Shown piece by piece: positions 16,413-25,711 of a stretch of 64,000 nt of DNA. Where the stretch lies: NCBI GenBank assembly GCA_039028695.1, contig JBCCHN010000006.1, positions 1 to 64,000 of the forward strand, written 5' to 3'. A program made the translations under genes and the position numbers. The notes under the pieces are model-generated. The model saw only the letters and a program-made list of their open reading frames with translations, did no database searches and was not told where the DNA came from. Source of the DNA: JANQKX01 sp039028695 (lineage in GTDB: Bacteria > Pseudomonadota > Alphaproteobacteria > Kiloniellales > Kiloniellaceae). Every line of letters begins with the position of its first letter. Positions within the stretch are counted from its first letter, which is position 1.

Positions 16413-17323
16413 GGCCGATCGTCACTCCGTCGCGGATTCTGGTCCCAAAAGTCAAAAAAGTTGAACCAATTGTAGGGGCTTTCGCGACAAAAAGCCTCTA
16501 ATCTTTGGGCATAGCGCTCGACCGACTTTTTTAAATCGGCTTCCCGGTTCTGCCGGTCCGGGCTAACCCCATCTCCAAGCCGTTCTAGGTGAATTTCATA
16601 GCGATTGCCGCCCTTGTAAAGGCAGACAAAAAAGATAACTTGGACCTTCAAAGCGCTCGCAAGCAAAAAGGGCCCGGCCGGCAGATCGGTTTCTTGTCCC
16701 AAAAAGGGAACCGTAAAGGTCTTGTCGCCCGCAACCCGGCGGTCCCCTAGCAGGCCAAGCAGGCCGCCTTCCTCCACATGTTGTTTGGCCCAAATCATGG
16801 TATTGGTTTGGCCGAGCTGGATGACTTGGGACGCCATTTCCGGGTTCAGCGTCCGTAAGACTTCTAAGATGCGCTCGGAATTTTGCGGATACATCAAGAT
16901 CTTGATGGGGAGTTGGCGTTTAAAGGTGCCCAAGGCCCGCAGCGCCTCAAAACTTCCCATGTGAGCGCCGAGCAAGAGGCATCCCTCTCTTTTTTCGATA
17001 AGTTCATCGATCGTTCGGCGCCCCTTAACTTTTATGTCAAATCGCCCAAGTTGGCCTGTCAGAAAGAAGATTCGGTCCAAAGTGACTTGGGAAAACACCA
17101 ATACATGCTGAAAGGTTTGTCCCAGGCCGACCGACTCGCCCAGAAGAGTTTCCAGATAGGCCCTGGAGCTATTCCTGGCTGCGCGACCGGTTAAAAGAAA
17201 ATAGCCGGCAATAGGATAGAGGAGCAGTCGCCCGACTGGCCGGCCGAGCCTCAAACCGACCCAAGCGATAAAACGGACCAGGAATTTGCTCCCCCGCTCG
17301 GGCTGCGATAACCAATGGGCCAT
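16409..17323 (-). CDS. LpxL/HtrB-like acyltransferase of the pigment cluster
   Basis: A 304-residue membrane-associated acyltransferase. The HX4E catalytic motif is in LLGAHMGSFEALRAL, and LLGDRRV and PFLGQETDLPAGPFLLA are further blocks of the lysophospholipid acyltransferase family. It probably moves the finished aryl-polyene from ACP onto a lipid or glycerol acceptor. It stands between a hotdog gene and a LolA-like gene in the leftward operon. Confidence 0.8.
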   Translation of the reverse strand: MAHWLSQPERGSKFLVRFIAWVGLRLGRPVGRLLLYPIAGYFLLTGRAARNSSRAYLETLLGESVGLGQTFQHVLVFSQVTLDRIFFLTGQLGRFDIKVKGRRTIDELIEKREGCLLLGAHMGSFEALRALGTFKRQLPIKILMYPQNSERILEVLRTLNPEMASQVIQLGQTNTMIWAKQHVEEGGLLGLLGDRRVAGDKTFTVPFLGQETDLPAGPFLLASALKVQVIFFVCLYKGGNRYEIHLERLGDGVSPDRQNREADLKKSVERYAQRLEAFCRESPYNWFNFFDFWDQNPRRSDDRP

Positions 17324-17356
17324 CAGTTCAAGCTTTCCCGTCGGGGGCCGAATAGG

Positions 17357-17674
17357 TCACATTTCAGCTCCCCACTCTTGCTCAGCCGGGGCGACCACAA
17401 AATTTGCGGTAAAGACCGTGTCCCCATTTATATGGCAATGGGCTTTAATATTGGCTTGGTTTGTCTCTTCCAACTCCAGGACGCAGGATCGACCCGGATC
17501 AAGCGGCTTCTTAAATCGCGCTCGTCGGATTTCTTTAATATCTTTCTGCAAGGTTCTTGTGATGAAATCAGCAGCCCCATCCAATAGAACGACTCCCGGA
17601 ATGATCGGATTTCCAGGAAAATGACCCCGCAGGGCAGGATGATCAGATGGGAAACAAAGTGTACCTTTAATCAT
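17357..17674 (-). CDS. Short hotdog-fold protein (FabZ/thioesterase-like)
   Basis: A 105-residue hotdog domain with DHPALRGHFPGNPIIPGVVLLD, the FabA/FabZ helix-loop, where the His of HFPGNP is the catalytic histidine of FabZ. In other aryl-polyene clusters a second such protein helps the dehydration steps. It overlaps the AMP-ligase gene by eight bases. Confidence 0.7.
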   Translation of the reverse strand: MIKGTLCFPSDHPALRGHFPGNPIIPGVVLLDGAADFITRTLQKDIKEIRRARFKKPLDPGRSCVLELEETNQANIKAHCHINGDTVFTANFVVAPAEQEWGAEM

Positions 17675-19049
17675 GCTGATTCTTTGGCTGTTGGTTTTTT
17701 AGCAGTACCGAAAGAGCAGAATGGCTGAGTTTGCCGGTTTCCGATCGAGGTAGGCTTTTGATAAAAAAAGTTTGACGGGGCCAGAACGCAGAATCGATTC
17801 TAGCCTTAAGAGCCGCATTGATCGAGTCCCGTTGAGCTTGGGGCGCTACGATGAAGGCGGCGAGACGGATGGTCTGTTTTTCATCATCTTGGCTGATGGG
17901 ATGGAACACGCCGTCCTCCACTCCGGGTATCTCGGATAAAATGCTGTTCAAGCCCGCTAAGGATGCTCTTTTACCTGCAACATTGATGCTGTCCGCTTCT
18001 CGTCCCAGGTGGCGGAAGCAAGTGGGCGATATCACCTCTATCTTGTCGTTGAACTTGAGCGGCTTGGCAAAATGTTCGGCGTCGACCAGCGTTGAATCGC
18101 CTTCTTCGCGAAGCTCCAGTTCATCGCACATTGTCCATGCGGAGCCAGCCAGTGTGCGTCGGGTGGCAATGGTTCCCGCTTCCGAGAACCCAAATATTTC
18201 CATTACCTGGGTCTCATAGCGTGTCTCTGCCTGTTGTGCCAGGTCTGTCGAGAGCGGTGCTGTCGCCGAAATGATCATCTCCAATTTGGGCAAAGCTGCT
18301 TTTGACCCGAGAATAGCCCTGAGGTGCACCGGTGTGGTGATGAGGACCCGAGGTTCGGGCAGGCTTGTCAGACAGTCAGCCACATCCGCAGGAAAAAACG
18401 GGCGGCGGCAGTCGACGGCTGCGGGCCCCCAAAGGGTGAGGGCAATGGTGGTCTCCAGGCCGTACATATGTTGCGGCGGTACCGTGGCGACCAAATTTGG
18501 TGACAGCGGCCCCCAGAAGCTGAAGCGATCGGCAATCAGCTCAGCGGTTTTTGCCAAAAGACCGAATGCTTTTGGATTGGCCTGAGGCTGGCCTGTGGTG
18601 CCGGACGTAAAAGCAATGACCGCCGGCAGTTCTTCGGGTAAATCCGGTATCTTTACGGTCTCTTCGGTGTCATCCGCCGTTGCTAAATCTAGGCGAATGG
18701 ATTCTATGCCGCCAAAGGCAACGTCACTATCACTCGCAACATAAAGACTTCGGTAGGTCTGGTGTAAAAGTTCAATCGAGCGCTCAGTTCGGTCATTCGG
18801 CAAAAGTGTTATTTGCTTGCAGAGCATGGCTGCAAGCAACGCCACAACGAAGTTTTGACGCTCTTCGCAACAGTTGATGACATGGGTGGAACCTGGCAGG
18901 CGTCGGGCTAGACCTTCGGCCTGTGCCAACAACCGTCGGCTCTTGATTGGCTCGCCGTCGCGCCAGAGAACAACCCGGTCCAGGCCCCTACAGGGATCGC
19001 TCGCCGAAGCATCACAAAACAATAGAGGTCGACTTTTTTTAAAATTCAT
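17667..19049 (-). CDS. Aryl/acyl-AMP ligase (ApeH/XanA2-like)
   Basis: A 460-residue adenylate-forming enzyme. The P-loop block is AFTSGTTGQPQANPK, and the later blocks are MEIFGFSEAGTIATR and DSINVAGKRASLAGL; the C-terminal lysine is in SLPRSETGKLSHSAL. It would activate hydroxybenzoate from the chorismatase and load it on the ACP at 19720-19983. A Gln replaces the usual Lys in the TSGTTGxPK block, which is common in this branch of the family. Confidence 0.8.
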   Translation of the reverse strand: MNFKKSRPLLFCDASASDPCRGLDRVVLWRDGEPIKSRRLLAQAEGLARRLPGSTHVINCCEERQNFVVALLAAMLCKQITLLPNDRTERSIELLHQTYRSLYVASDSDVAFGGIESIRLDLATADDTEETVKIPDLPEELPAVIAFTSGTTGQPQANPKAFGLLAKTAELIADRFSFWGPLSPNLVATVPPQHMYGLETTIALTLWGPAAVDCRRPFFPADVADCLTSLPEPRVLITTPVHLRAILGSKAALPKLEMIISATAPLSTDLAQQAETRYETQVMEIFGFSEAGTIATRRTLAGSAWTMCDELELREEGDSTLVDAEHFAKPLKFNDKIEVISPTCFRHLGREADSINVAGKRASLAGLNSILSEIPGVEDGVFHPISQDDEKQTIRLAAFIVAPQAQRDSINAALKARIDSAFWPRQTFFIKSLPRSETGKLSHSALSVLLKNQQPKNQHD

Positions 19050-19058
19050 GCCCGGCCT

Positions 19059-19742
19059 CTACTTGGGGGGAGCTATGGGTTCCCGCCAGACCCGAGGCTG
19101 TGACAGTGTGCTCAGGGTCTGCAAAATCGAGACCGGCCCAAAGTGAGGCAGGCGCCAGGCCCGATAGAGATGCTCCAGAACGAAAAAGCCAATTGAAATG
19201 GCCGGGCAAACGACATTGAGTGTCCAGGACCAAGTGGGCGGAGCGACCAGGAAAGGCATGACCAAGGCGGCCAAAAGGCAAGCGGCGAAGAAAAAGGACC
19301 AAAGAGTGGTTAGTCTTCTCGTGTAGCGGTCGATTTCCCCGTTGGACCAACCGATTTGAATTCGGCGAAAGCGACTAATCAGGGGCTCGCTGCCCGATCT
19401 CAAGGAACTGGCAAAAATCCACAGCAGCAATGCGTTGATAAGGATGGGGGGTAAGAAAATAGCAGTCCGAGCCAATTCTATTCCCTGCGTAACCATGACG
19501 AGGCCAACAATCGAGAGTAATAGGAAGAAGAATCCCAAAACAGCACTTCCGCCTTGGTTTCGCCCGACGATCTGAAAGGATCCGAACGCGAGCAATGCCC
19601 ACAAGAATACCGGAGTATTTCCATCCAGCACAGCAACGTGCAGTGCCAAAATCAAAAACACCGAAGCAGCAACTTGCATGAGCCGAAAGCCGCTAACCGC
19701 CTCTCGGACTGATGTGGATCTATTTTGATCGATGGGTCTCAA
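19059..19742 (-). CDS. Polytopic membrane protein (COG4648-like) of the pigment cluster
   Basis: A 227-residue inner-membrane protein with about six helices in the regions 22-100 and 135-195. Proteins of this kind sit between ACP and AMP-ligase genes in many aryl-polyene clusters; their function is unknown. The frame opens with TTG at 19742, inside the last 23 bases of the ACP gene; an ATG at 19679 is an alternative start. Confidence 0.65.
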   Translation of the reverse strand: MRPIDQNRSTSVREAVSGFRLMQVAASVFLILALHVAVLDGNTPVFLWALLAFGSFQIVGRNQGGSAVLGFFFLLLSIVGLVMVTQGIELARTAIFLPPILINALLLWIFASSLRSGSEPLISRFRRIQIGWSNGEIDRYTRRLTTLWSFFFAACLLAALVMPFLVAPPTWSWTLNVVCPAISIGFFVLEHLYRAWRLPHFGPVSILQTLSTLSQPRVWREPIAPPK

Positions 19743-19983
19743 CGTGTTCCGTCAGCGATCGAAGGGAGGCAAAAATCTTTTGGTTTTGATCATCTTCCGC
19801 GCGAAGCTCAAATCCGTAGTTTCTCGTGAGTTCCAGCGCCAACTCCAAAGCATCAATGGAATCTAGCCCCAAACCGTCGTAAAAAAGTGGCTCGTCAGGT
19901 GAGATATCAGTTGCTTGAACCTCCAAATTCAATGCACTAACCATCAAACTTGCGATTTCAAGCTGCAGAGGTGTCAAGCTCAC
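19720..19983 (-). CDS. Acyl carrier protein of the aryl-polyene cluster
   Basis: An 87-residue ACP with the phosphopantetheine site GLGLDSIDALEL (Ser42). First gene of the leftward operon of eleven genes. Only this one ACP is seen in the cluster, as with XanC of Xanthomonas; many enterobacterial aryl-polyene clusters have two. The gap 19984-20248 should hold divergent promoters for this operon and for the flavoprotein gene; no clear operator was seen. Confidence 0.85.
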   Translation of the reverse strand: MSLTPLQLEIASLMVSALNLEVQATDISPDEPLFYDGLGLDSIDALELALELTRNYGFELRAEDDQNQKIFASLRSLTEHVETHRSK

Positions 19984-20248
19984 GGACCAGAACCTTATTC
20001 ATATCTCATCGGAAGTACTCTAGCCCAGATACTACGAACAAATGGTAGATGCAACACTGATGGAAGGGCGATGTTGGGTTGATATTTCCCTGAGAGATAG
20101 CGTGCGTATTCTTGCGGTATTGTGAACTTGAGCCAAAACGACAATTATCCGGTAAATGTCCTTGTGCGGTGCCAAGTGACCGCTTTAAAACCAGTCAGTC
20201 GTGAATTTTGTGCACTTAGGGGATTTATTGCAAAGGGGCCCGGCCATA

Positions 20249-21565
20249 ATGCCCGAAGCATCCACGATGCAGGAGCAAAGATGTGACGTCCTAGTGATCG
20301 GCGGTGGTCCGGCGGGATCGACCATTGCAACCGAAATGTCTCAAAAAGGCTGGCAGGTCGTGTTGCTGGAAAAGGATCATCACCCGCGGTTTCACATCGG
20401 CGAATCCCTTTTGCCTCTCAATCTTCCGCTTCTTGAACGTCTAGGCGTGCTCCCCCAAGTAGAAGAAATAGGTGTAAATAAGCCGGGAATAGAAATGTGT
20501 TCCGGCCAGGATGGGGCGCGTTCCCACATTTATTACTTTGAAAATACTTTGGCAGGCCGGCACCCCCATGCCTTCCAGGTGCGCCGTTCCGAGTTTGATC
20601 ACCTCCTTTTGGAGAACAGTAAAAGTAATGGCGTCCAAGTGTTTGAAGGCACTCGGGTGAAAGAGGTGGAGACCAGGGGCTGGGGGGACAACCTTGTTGT
20701 CGCTAAGGATGGCAAAGGCCATCAAATAAATTGGAAAGCATCGGTCATTGTGGACGCATCAGGCCGCAGTGCACTCTTGGCCACCCGCCTTGGCATGAAG
20801 GAGAGGAACAACCGGCATAATAGTTCCGCTCTCTTTGGCCACTTTAAAAATGCTACCCGGCGCCAGGGGCGTGACGAGGGTAATATCGGCATTTATTGGT
20901 TCGAGCAAGGATGGTTCTGGATGATCCCTTTGCGCGACGGAATTATGTCTGTTGGCGCGGTTTGCTGGCCGGAATACCTGAAAAGCCGTCACGACGATCT
21001 CGAAACGTTTTTCATGGATACAATCGCCCTTTGTCCTGCGGTCCAGGAACGGCTTGCGGGAGCGGAACTGATGAGTGGTCCCCAGGCCACAGGGAATTAT
21101 TCGTACAAGTCGAAAAAGATGTGGGGGCCAGGTTACGTTTTGGTCGGCGACGCCTATACTTTTATTGACCCGGTCTTCTCCAGCGGCGTTTATTTGGCGA
21201 TGAGCGGTGCGAGCCAAACCAGTGCCGCTATCGATGCCTGCTTACGCCGGGGCAAGGCCGCCGAGCCCGAACTAATCCTTGCTCAAAGGCGCCTGGATAA
21301 GGGCATTCGCAAACTCTCCTGGTTCATTTACCGTTTCACGACCCCTGCCATACACGACTTGTTCCTAAACCCAAAAAACTTCTTGCGAATGGAAGAAGCC
21401 ATCTTGTCCTTGCTGGCCGGGGATATCTTTAGAAAATCCAAGTTGGGTGTATCGTTATTGTTGTTCAAGACCATCTATTGGGCGGCTATGGCAGTTAACT
21501 TGCCCAAATCTATTCGCTTTTTCAGCCAGAAGCGTAAAAATCTAAAAATAGAGTCGTCTCTTTAG
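20249..21565 (+). CDS. Flavin-dependent halogenase-like oxidoreductase of the pigment cluster
   Basis: A 438-residue FAD protein: dinucleotide motif VIGGGPAGSTIA (18-23), FHIGESLLP, a lysine in GVNKPGIEM (Lys78) that matches the catalytic Lys position of flavin halogenases, the halogenase signature GWFWMIPL (222-227), and LVGDAYTFIDPVFSSGV for FAD. Xanthomonadins are brominated on the ring or chain, so halogenation of the polyene head is the first guess; a few relatives act as reductases or hydroxylases. The ATG at 20249 is preferred over a GTG at 20201 because of AAAGGGG upstream. It faces away from the leftward operon. Confidence 0.75.
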   Translation: MPEASTMQEQRCDVLVIGGGPAGSTIATEMSQKGWQVVLLEKDHHPRFHIGESLLPLNLPLLERLGVLPQVEEIGVNKPGIEMCSGQDGARSHIYYFENTLAGRHPHAFQVRRSEFDHLLLENSKSNGVQVFEGTRVKEVETRGWGDNLVVAKDGKGHQINWKASVIVDASGRSALLATRLGMKERNNRHNSSALFGHFKNATRRQGRDEGNIGIYWFEQGWFWMIPLRDGIMSVGAVCWPEYLKSRHDDLETFFMDTIALCPAVQERLAGAELMSGPQATGNYSYKSKKMWGPGYVLVGDAYTFIDPVFSSGVYLAMSGASQTSAAIDACLRRGKAAEPELILAQRRLDKGIRKLSWFIYRFTTPAIHDLFLNPKNFLRMEEAILSLLAGDIFRKSKLGVSLLLFKTIYWAAMAVNLPKSIRFFSQKRKNLKIESSL

Positions 21566-21758
21566 GTTCTAGCAAATCACCTGAGTCGTTTTTAATTTTG
21601 CTGGGCTGACAGACACAAAAACGGCGCAAAATGGTTTGTTCTACTGTATCAAAAATCAAGATCGATAGAACAATCGTCGTTGCTAAATTTTGATTGCGAT
21701 ACGATCGCTGCACTCGGAAGTAAATCTTCCCCGTGTGTTTTACGCCTTGATTTAAGTG

Positions 21759-21782
21759 TGGGCGCGGCAGGAATTGAACCAG
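21759..21782 (-). repeat. Degenerate copy of the 3' end of tRNA-Val (candidate attachment-site relic)
   Basis: 24 bases matching the T-arm and acceptor end of the tRNA-Val gene at 53058-53132 with two mismatches, in the same orientation. The adjoining CCA is lost and no tRNA body is present. It lies in the 21566-22109 gap, which is otherwise AT-rich and shows no convincing gene. Such a 3'-end duplicate is what site-specific integration at a tRNA leaves at the far end of an island. Confidence 0.45.
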
Positions 21783-22109
21783 AAATCCTCCCATTTTCAT
21801 TAACCCGGATATGTCTCATAGACTTTGAAGCCGGACAGGCAGCTTAGCGTGGCCGATCCGATGCTCGCGCGATAAATATTGAATTTGTTTTTTTGTTTAT
21901 CTTTAATTCATAACCCTTGGGGGCAATTGACCTGCAGAGTCCGGATTTCACATTACTATCACACATTCCGACAAGAGCTTCTGTAAGGCAGATTTTGGCA
22001 TCAGGTGGTTGCCGCTCAAAGTAACTCACTGCCAAGACATGCCTTTACCTGAGCGTTGCTGATTGACGTACCTCGAAAAATTCGTATAGCCTCCTAGCCA
22101 GGAGGTAAG

Positions 22110-23141
22110 ATGGCGCGCCCAACGGTACATGATGTCGCAAGCGAAGCCGGCGTTAGCCTGGCAACTGTTGATCGCGTCCTAAACGGTCGATCCGGGGTGC
22201 GCGAAAAGACGGCAAATCGTGTTCACGCGGCCATCGATCGCCTGGGGTATGTCCGAGATACGTCGGCCGCAAACCTAGCGCGAAAACGCGAGTATAATTT
22301 CGTCGCTGTTCTGCCAAAGGACTCCAGCCAATTTACCGAGACCATGCGCAAGGCTTTGATTGAAGCCGCATCGGCCCAGATTACCGAGCGCATGACGGTC
22401 AAGGTGATTTCGGTCATGCCCGACGATCCTCATGCCATCGCCCGTGCGCTGCATGGCTTGCGCCGGTCCAAACCGGACGGTGTGGCCATTATGGCCCAGG
22501 AGACACCCCAGGTACGGGATGCCATCGCCCGCTTGAAAATCGATGGCATTGCTGTTGCGGCTTTGCTTTCTGATCTGCCCAGCTCGGAGCGGGATTTTTT
22601 CGTTGGCGTCAACAGTCAATCAGCTGGCCGAACAGCAGCCCTGCTAATGGGACGTTTTGTAACGAATACAAAGGGTAAGGTCCTTGTGGTAACGAGTTCG
22701 CTGATGGCTCGCGATAGCATTGACCGGCGTCTGGGATTCGATTCTGTGATACTCGATGAGTTTCCGTCGCTGTCCGTACTGCCCTCCGTTGAGTTCCGAA
22801 ACGATCCGGAGCGGGCCCGCCGTATCATTGCAAGAGCTCTAGAGGGGCATGATGACCTGGTTGGCGTTTATTCCATGGGGCCAGGCAACCAGCACCTCAT
22901 TGACGCGCTGCGTGACGACGGGCGCTTACCGGAATTGGTTTATATTGCCCACGAATTGACACCATACACACGTGTGGCTTTGGTCAATCGAGAGATCGAT
23001 GCCGTGATAGCCCAAAACGTCGGTCATCTGGCCCGCAGTGCACTCCGGGTCCTGCGGGCTAAGAGCGACGGTGTGGCGATCTTTGAGGCCCAGGAGCGCA
23101 TCCGCATCGATATCATCACCCGCGAAAACCTCCCAGAATAG
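22110..23141 (+). CDS. LacI-family transcriptional regulator
   Basis: A 343-residue repressor with the LacI helix-turn-helix (VHDVASEAGVSLATVDRVLNG, residues 5-25) and hinge helix region, then a periplasmic-binding-protein-like sensor domain (from about residue 66) with VYSMGPGNQHLIDAL. Start ATG 22110 behind AGGAGG. It precedes the ABC importer operon in the same direction and should control it in response to the imported sugar or polyol, or its phosphate. Confidence 0.85.
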   Translation: MARPTVHDVASEAGVSLATVDRVLNGRSGVREKTANRVHAAIDRLGYVRDTSAANLARKREYNFVAVLPKDSSQFTETMRKALIEAASAQITERMTVKVISVMPDDPHAIARALHGLRRSKPDGVAIMAQETPQVRDAIARLKIDGIAVAALLSDLPSSERDFFVGVNSQSAGRTAALLMGRFVTNTKGKVLVVTSSLMARDSIDRRLGFDSVILDEFPSLSVLPSVEFRNDPERARRIIARALEGHDDLVGVYSMGPGNQHLIDALRDDGRLPELVYIAHELTPYTRVALVNREIDAVIAQNVGHLARSALRVLRAKSDGVAIFEAQERIRIDIITRENLPE

Positions 23142-23145
23142 TGTC

Positions 23146-23168
23146 TCCGCAGCTTCCAAGGCTGCGGA
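23146..23168 (+). terminator. Hairpin after the lacI-type gene
   Basis: An 8-bp stem (TCCGCAGC with GCTGCGGA) with a 7-base loop, four bases after the stop codon. No T-run follows directly. Probably limits read-through from the regulator gene into the importer operon. Confidence 0.4.
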
Positions 23169-23187
23169 AGTATCAATGTTATCAGTT

Positions 23188-23216
23188 TTGACGTACGTAC
23201 ATCATTTTTTTATTTA
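23188..23216 (+). promoter_or_regulatory. Predicted promoter of the ABC importer operon with spacer palindrome
   Basis: TTGACG (23188-23193) and TATTTA (23211-23216) are 17 bases apart. The 8-bp palindrome ACGTACGT at 23191-23198 overlaps the -35 end, a spot where a LacI-type repressor could bind; LacI-family operators usually have a central CG as this one does not, so the operator call is weak. Confidence 0.4.
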
Positions 23217-23327
23217 CATAGGCAGCCTTTGTCATCTACGGTGCTGATCTGCGCCGAAATAACGACAATCAAAAAGTCAGACATTCGGGCCGCAGATCGC
23301 AGCTCGTCTGGATAGGAGGTACTCCCA

Positions 23328-24650
23328 ATGAGAATTTTGACAACAGCGGCGGCGGCCACCCTCGCTGCCACAGCCATGTTAAGCGCGCCAGCAGCCCAGG
23401 CCGACGATTTAACTTTGTGTTGGGCAGCTTGGGACCCAGCCAACGCGCTGATCGAGTTATCAAAGGATTTCGAAGCACAGTCGGGGCATAGCATGAGCTT
23501 TGAGTTTGTACCCTGGCCCAACTTCGCAGATCGGATGCTCAACGAACTCAATTCCGGCGGCAAGCTCTGTGATCTGATGATCGGTGACAGCCAATGGATC
23601 GGTCTTGGGGCAGAAGCCGGTCATTACATCCAGCTTAATGACTTCTTCGATGAAAACGGCATCACGATGGACGATTTTATTCCGGCAACCGTTGCCGGCT
23701 ATTCGGAATGGCCTAAAGGCACGCCAAACTACTGGGCGCTGCCGGCATTTGGCGATGTTGTGGGTTGGACCTATCGCAAGGATTGGTTCGAGCGGCCTGA
23801 ATTGCAAGCTGAGTTCAAGGAAAAATATGGCCGTGATCTGGACGCACCAGAGACATTGGCAGAGCTTAAGGATGTCGCGGAATTCTTCCAAGGTCGCGAG
23901 ATTGACGGCACCACGGTTTATGGCGCGTCGATCTATACAGAACGTGGTTCTGAAGGCATCACTATGGGCGTGACGAACGCACTATACAACTACGGTTTCG
24001 AGTACGGTAACCCGGATAGTCCCTATGAGCTGGAAGGGTTTGTGAATTCGGACGGTGCGGTTGAAGGACTCGAGTTCTATAAAGAACTTTATGACTGCTG
24101 CACCCCGCCGGGTTCCTCGGACTGGTACATGTCTGAGAACATAGATGCCTACAAATCCGGTCAGGTCGCTTTGCAAATGAATTTCGCTTTCATTTGGCCC
24201 GGCGTTCATGCGGACCCGAACGTTGGCGGCGAGAAGTCGGGTTATTTCCCGAACCCGGCTGGGCCGGGGGGGCACTTTGCCCAGCTCGGCGGCCAAGGAA
24301 TCTCGGTTGTCTCTTATTCCGACAGCCAGGACGCGGCTCTTGAGTATATCAAGTGGTTCGCTCAGCCCGAGATCCAGAAGCAGTGGTGGGAGTTGGGCGG
24401 CTATTCCGCGCTCCGCGCCGTGGTTGAGGACCCGAGCTTTGCAACCAGTCAGCCTTATGCGCAAACCTTCCTAGACTCCATGGCAATCGTGAAGGATTTC
24501 TGGGCCGAGCCTTCCTACGCATCGCTTCTGTTGCCAATGCAAGACCGGGTCCACAAGTATGTGGTCGCCGGGGAAGGAACAGCACAAGAGGCGCTCGATG
24601 GCTTGGTCGAAGACTGGACGGAAGTCTTCGAAGATGAGGGCAAACTCTAG
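23328..24650 (+). CDS. ABC importer substrate-binding protein (cluster 1 type)
   Basis: A 440-residue periplasmic protein with a Sec signal (cleavage near AQA-D, residue 25) and the MalE-like bilobal pattern, including FVPWPNFADRMLNEL and GISVVSYSDSQDAALEYIKWF. Start ATG behind GGAGG. Aromatic residues in the hinge (YWALPAFGDVVGWTYRKDW) suggest a sugar or polyol ligand. The ligand cannot be named from sequence; the kinase downstream points to a three- or four-carbon compound. Confidence 0.85.
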   Translation: MRILTTAAAATLAATAMLSAPAAQADDLTLCWAAWDPANALIELSKDFEAQSGHSMSFEFVPWPNFADRMLNELNSGGKLCDLMIGDSQWIGLGAEAGHYIQLNDFFDENGITMDDFIPATVAGYSEWPKGTPNYWALPAFGDVVGWTYRKDWFERPELQAEFKEKYGRDLDAPETLAELKDVAEFFQGREIDGTTVYGASIYTERGSEGITMGVTNALYNYGFEYGNPDSPYELEGFVNSDGAVEGLEFYKELYDCCTPPGSSDWYMSENIDAYKSGQVALQMNFAFIWPGVHADPNVGGEKSGYFPNPAGPGGHFAQLGGQGISVVSYSDSQDAALEYIKWFAQPEIQKQWWELGGYSALRAVVEDPSFATSQPYAQTFLDSMAIVKDFWAEPSYASLLLPMQDRVHKYVVAGEGTAQEALDGLVEDWTEVFEDEGKL

Positions 24651-24763
24651 ACGACCCAGGGTCCAGTCAGTCTATACTGACCGCCTAATAGGTACTGAGC
24701 AGGGCCGAAGGCTCCTATCGGCCCTGCGTGCCTTTCCGTTGAATCGTACAAGGATGTGGGATC

Positions 24764-25711
24764 ATGGCAAACGGCGTCATGGATCGCGCTGCCCAGACCA
24801 CGCCTCTGCCGATCGCGCGGCGCATTCGGGGCTACTCGGACAGGACGATCGCCTGGATATTCGTGACACCAACGATCATCCTGTTGCTGGCGGTCAATAT
24901 TTTTCCCCTCCTTTGGACCATCTACCTCAGTTTCACAAATTACCGGGCAAACCGGCCCAACGCCGAAGTCAAATGGTTCGGGCTCAAGAATTATGAGCGC
25001 ATCCTGACCGACTCAGACATTTGGGTCACCATGCAGGCAACGGCCCATTTCCTATTCTGGACGTTGTTCTTGCAGGTCATCATCGGCTTTGCTTTGGCAT
25101 GGCTGATCAATCGGAAATTCAAGGGTAACGATCTTTGGACGACGATTATCGTCTTGCCCATGATGCTATCGCCTGCGGTCGTCGGTAACTTTTGGACGTT
25201 TCTCTATCAGCCGCAAATCGGTGGTTTCAATTACGTCATCGCCTTCCTGACGGGAGCGGATCCGACCAGTTTTTCGATGATTGGTGACGTTGCCCTTGCT
25301 CCCTGGTCGATTGTTCTCGTCGATACCTGGATGTGGACACCTTTTGTCATGCTCATTTGTCTTGCGGGTCTGCGGTCCATTCCAGATTACATTTATGAAG
25401 CCGCCGAATGTGACCGTGCGTCCAAGTGGCGACAATTTTGGACCATCACCGTTCCCATGGTACTTCCGTTCTTGATGTTAGCCGTCCTCTTCCGCGGCAT
25501 CGAGAATTTCAAAATGTTCGACCTTGTCGTGCAGTTGACAGGGGGCGGTCCCGGATCAACAACTGAACTTACCTCGATCAACCTGAAGCGCGAAGCTTTC
25601 GAAAAGTGGCGCACCGGATATTCGTCGGCCTATGCGATTATACTCTTTGTGACCGTGTTCGGGCTGGCGTCAATCTACGTGAAAGCCCTCAACAAGGTGA
25701 AAGACCGATGA
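24764..25711 (+). CDS. ABC importer permease 1 (MalF-like)
   Basis: A 315-residue inner-membrane permease with six helices and the EAA loop IPDYIYEAAECDRASKWRQFW, the contact to the ATPase. N-terminal segment of about 30 residues before the first helix. It overlaps the second permease gene by ATGA at 25708-25711, implying translational coupling. Confidence 0.9.
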   Translation: MANGVMDRAAQTTPLPIARRIRGYSDRTIAWIFVTPTIILLLAVNIFPLLWTIYLSFTNYRANRPNAEVKWFGLKNYERILTDSDIWVTMQATAHFLFWTLFLQVIIGFALAWLINRKFKGNDLWTTIIVLPMMLSPAVVGNFWTFLYQPQIGGFNYVIAFLTGADPTSFSMIGDVALAPWSIVLVDTWMWTPFVMLICLAGLRSIPDYIYEAAECDRASKWRQFWTITVPMVLPFLMLAVLFRGIENFKMFDLVVQLTGGGPGSTTELTSINLKREAFEKWRTGYSSAYAIILFVTVFGLASIYVKALNKVKDR

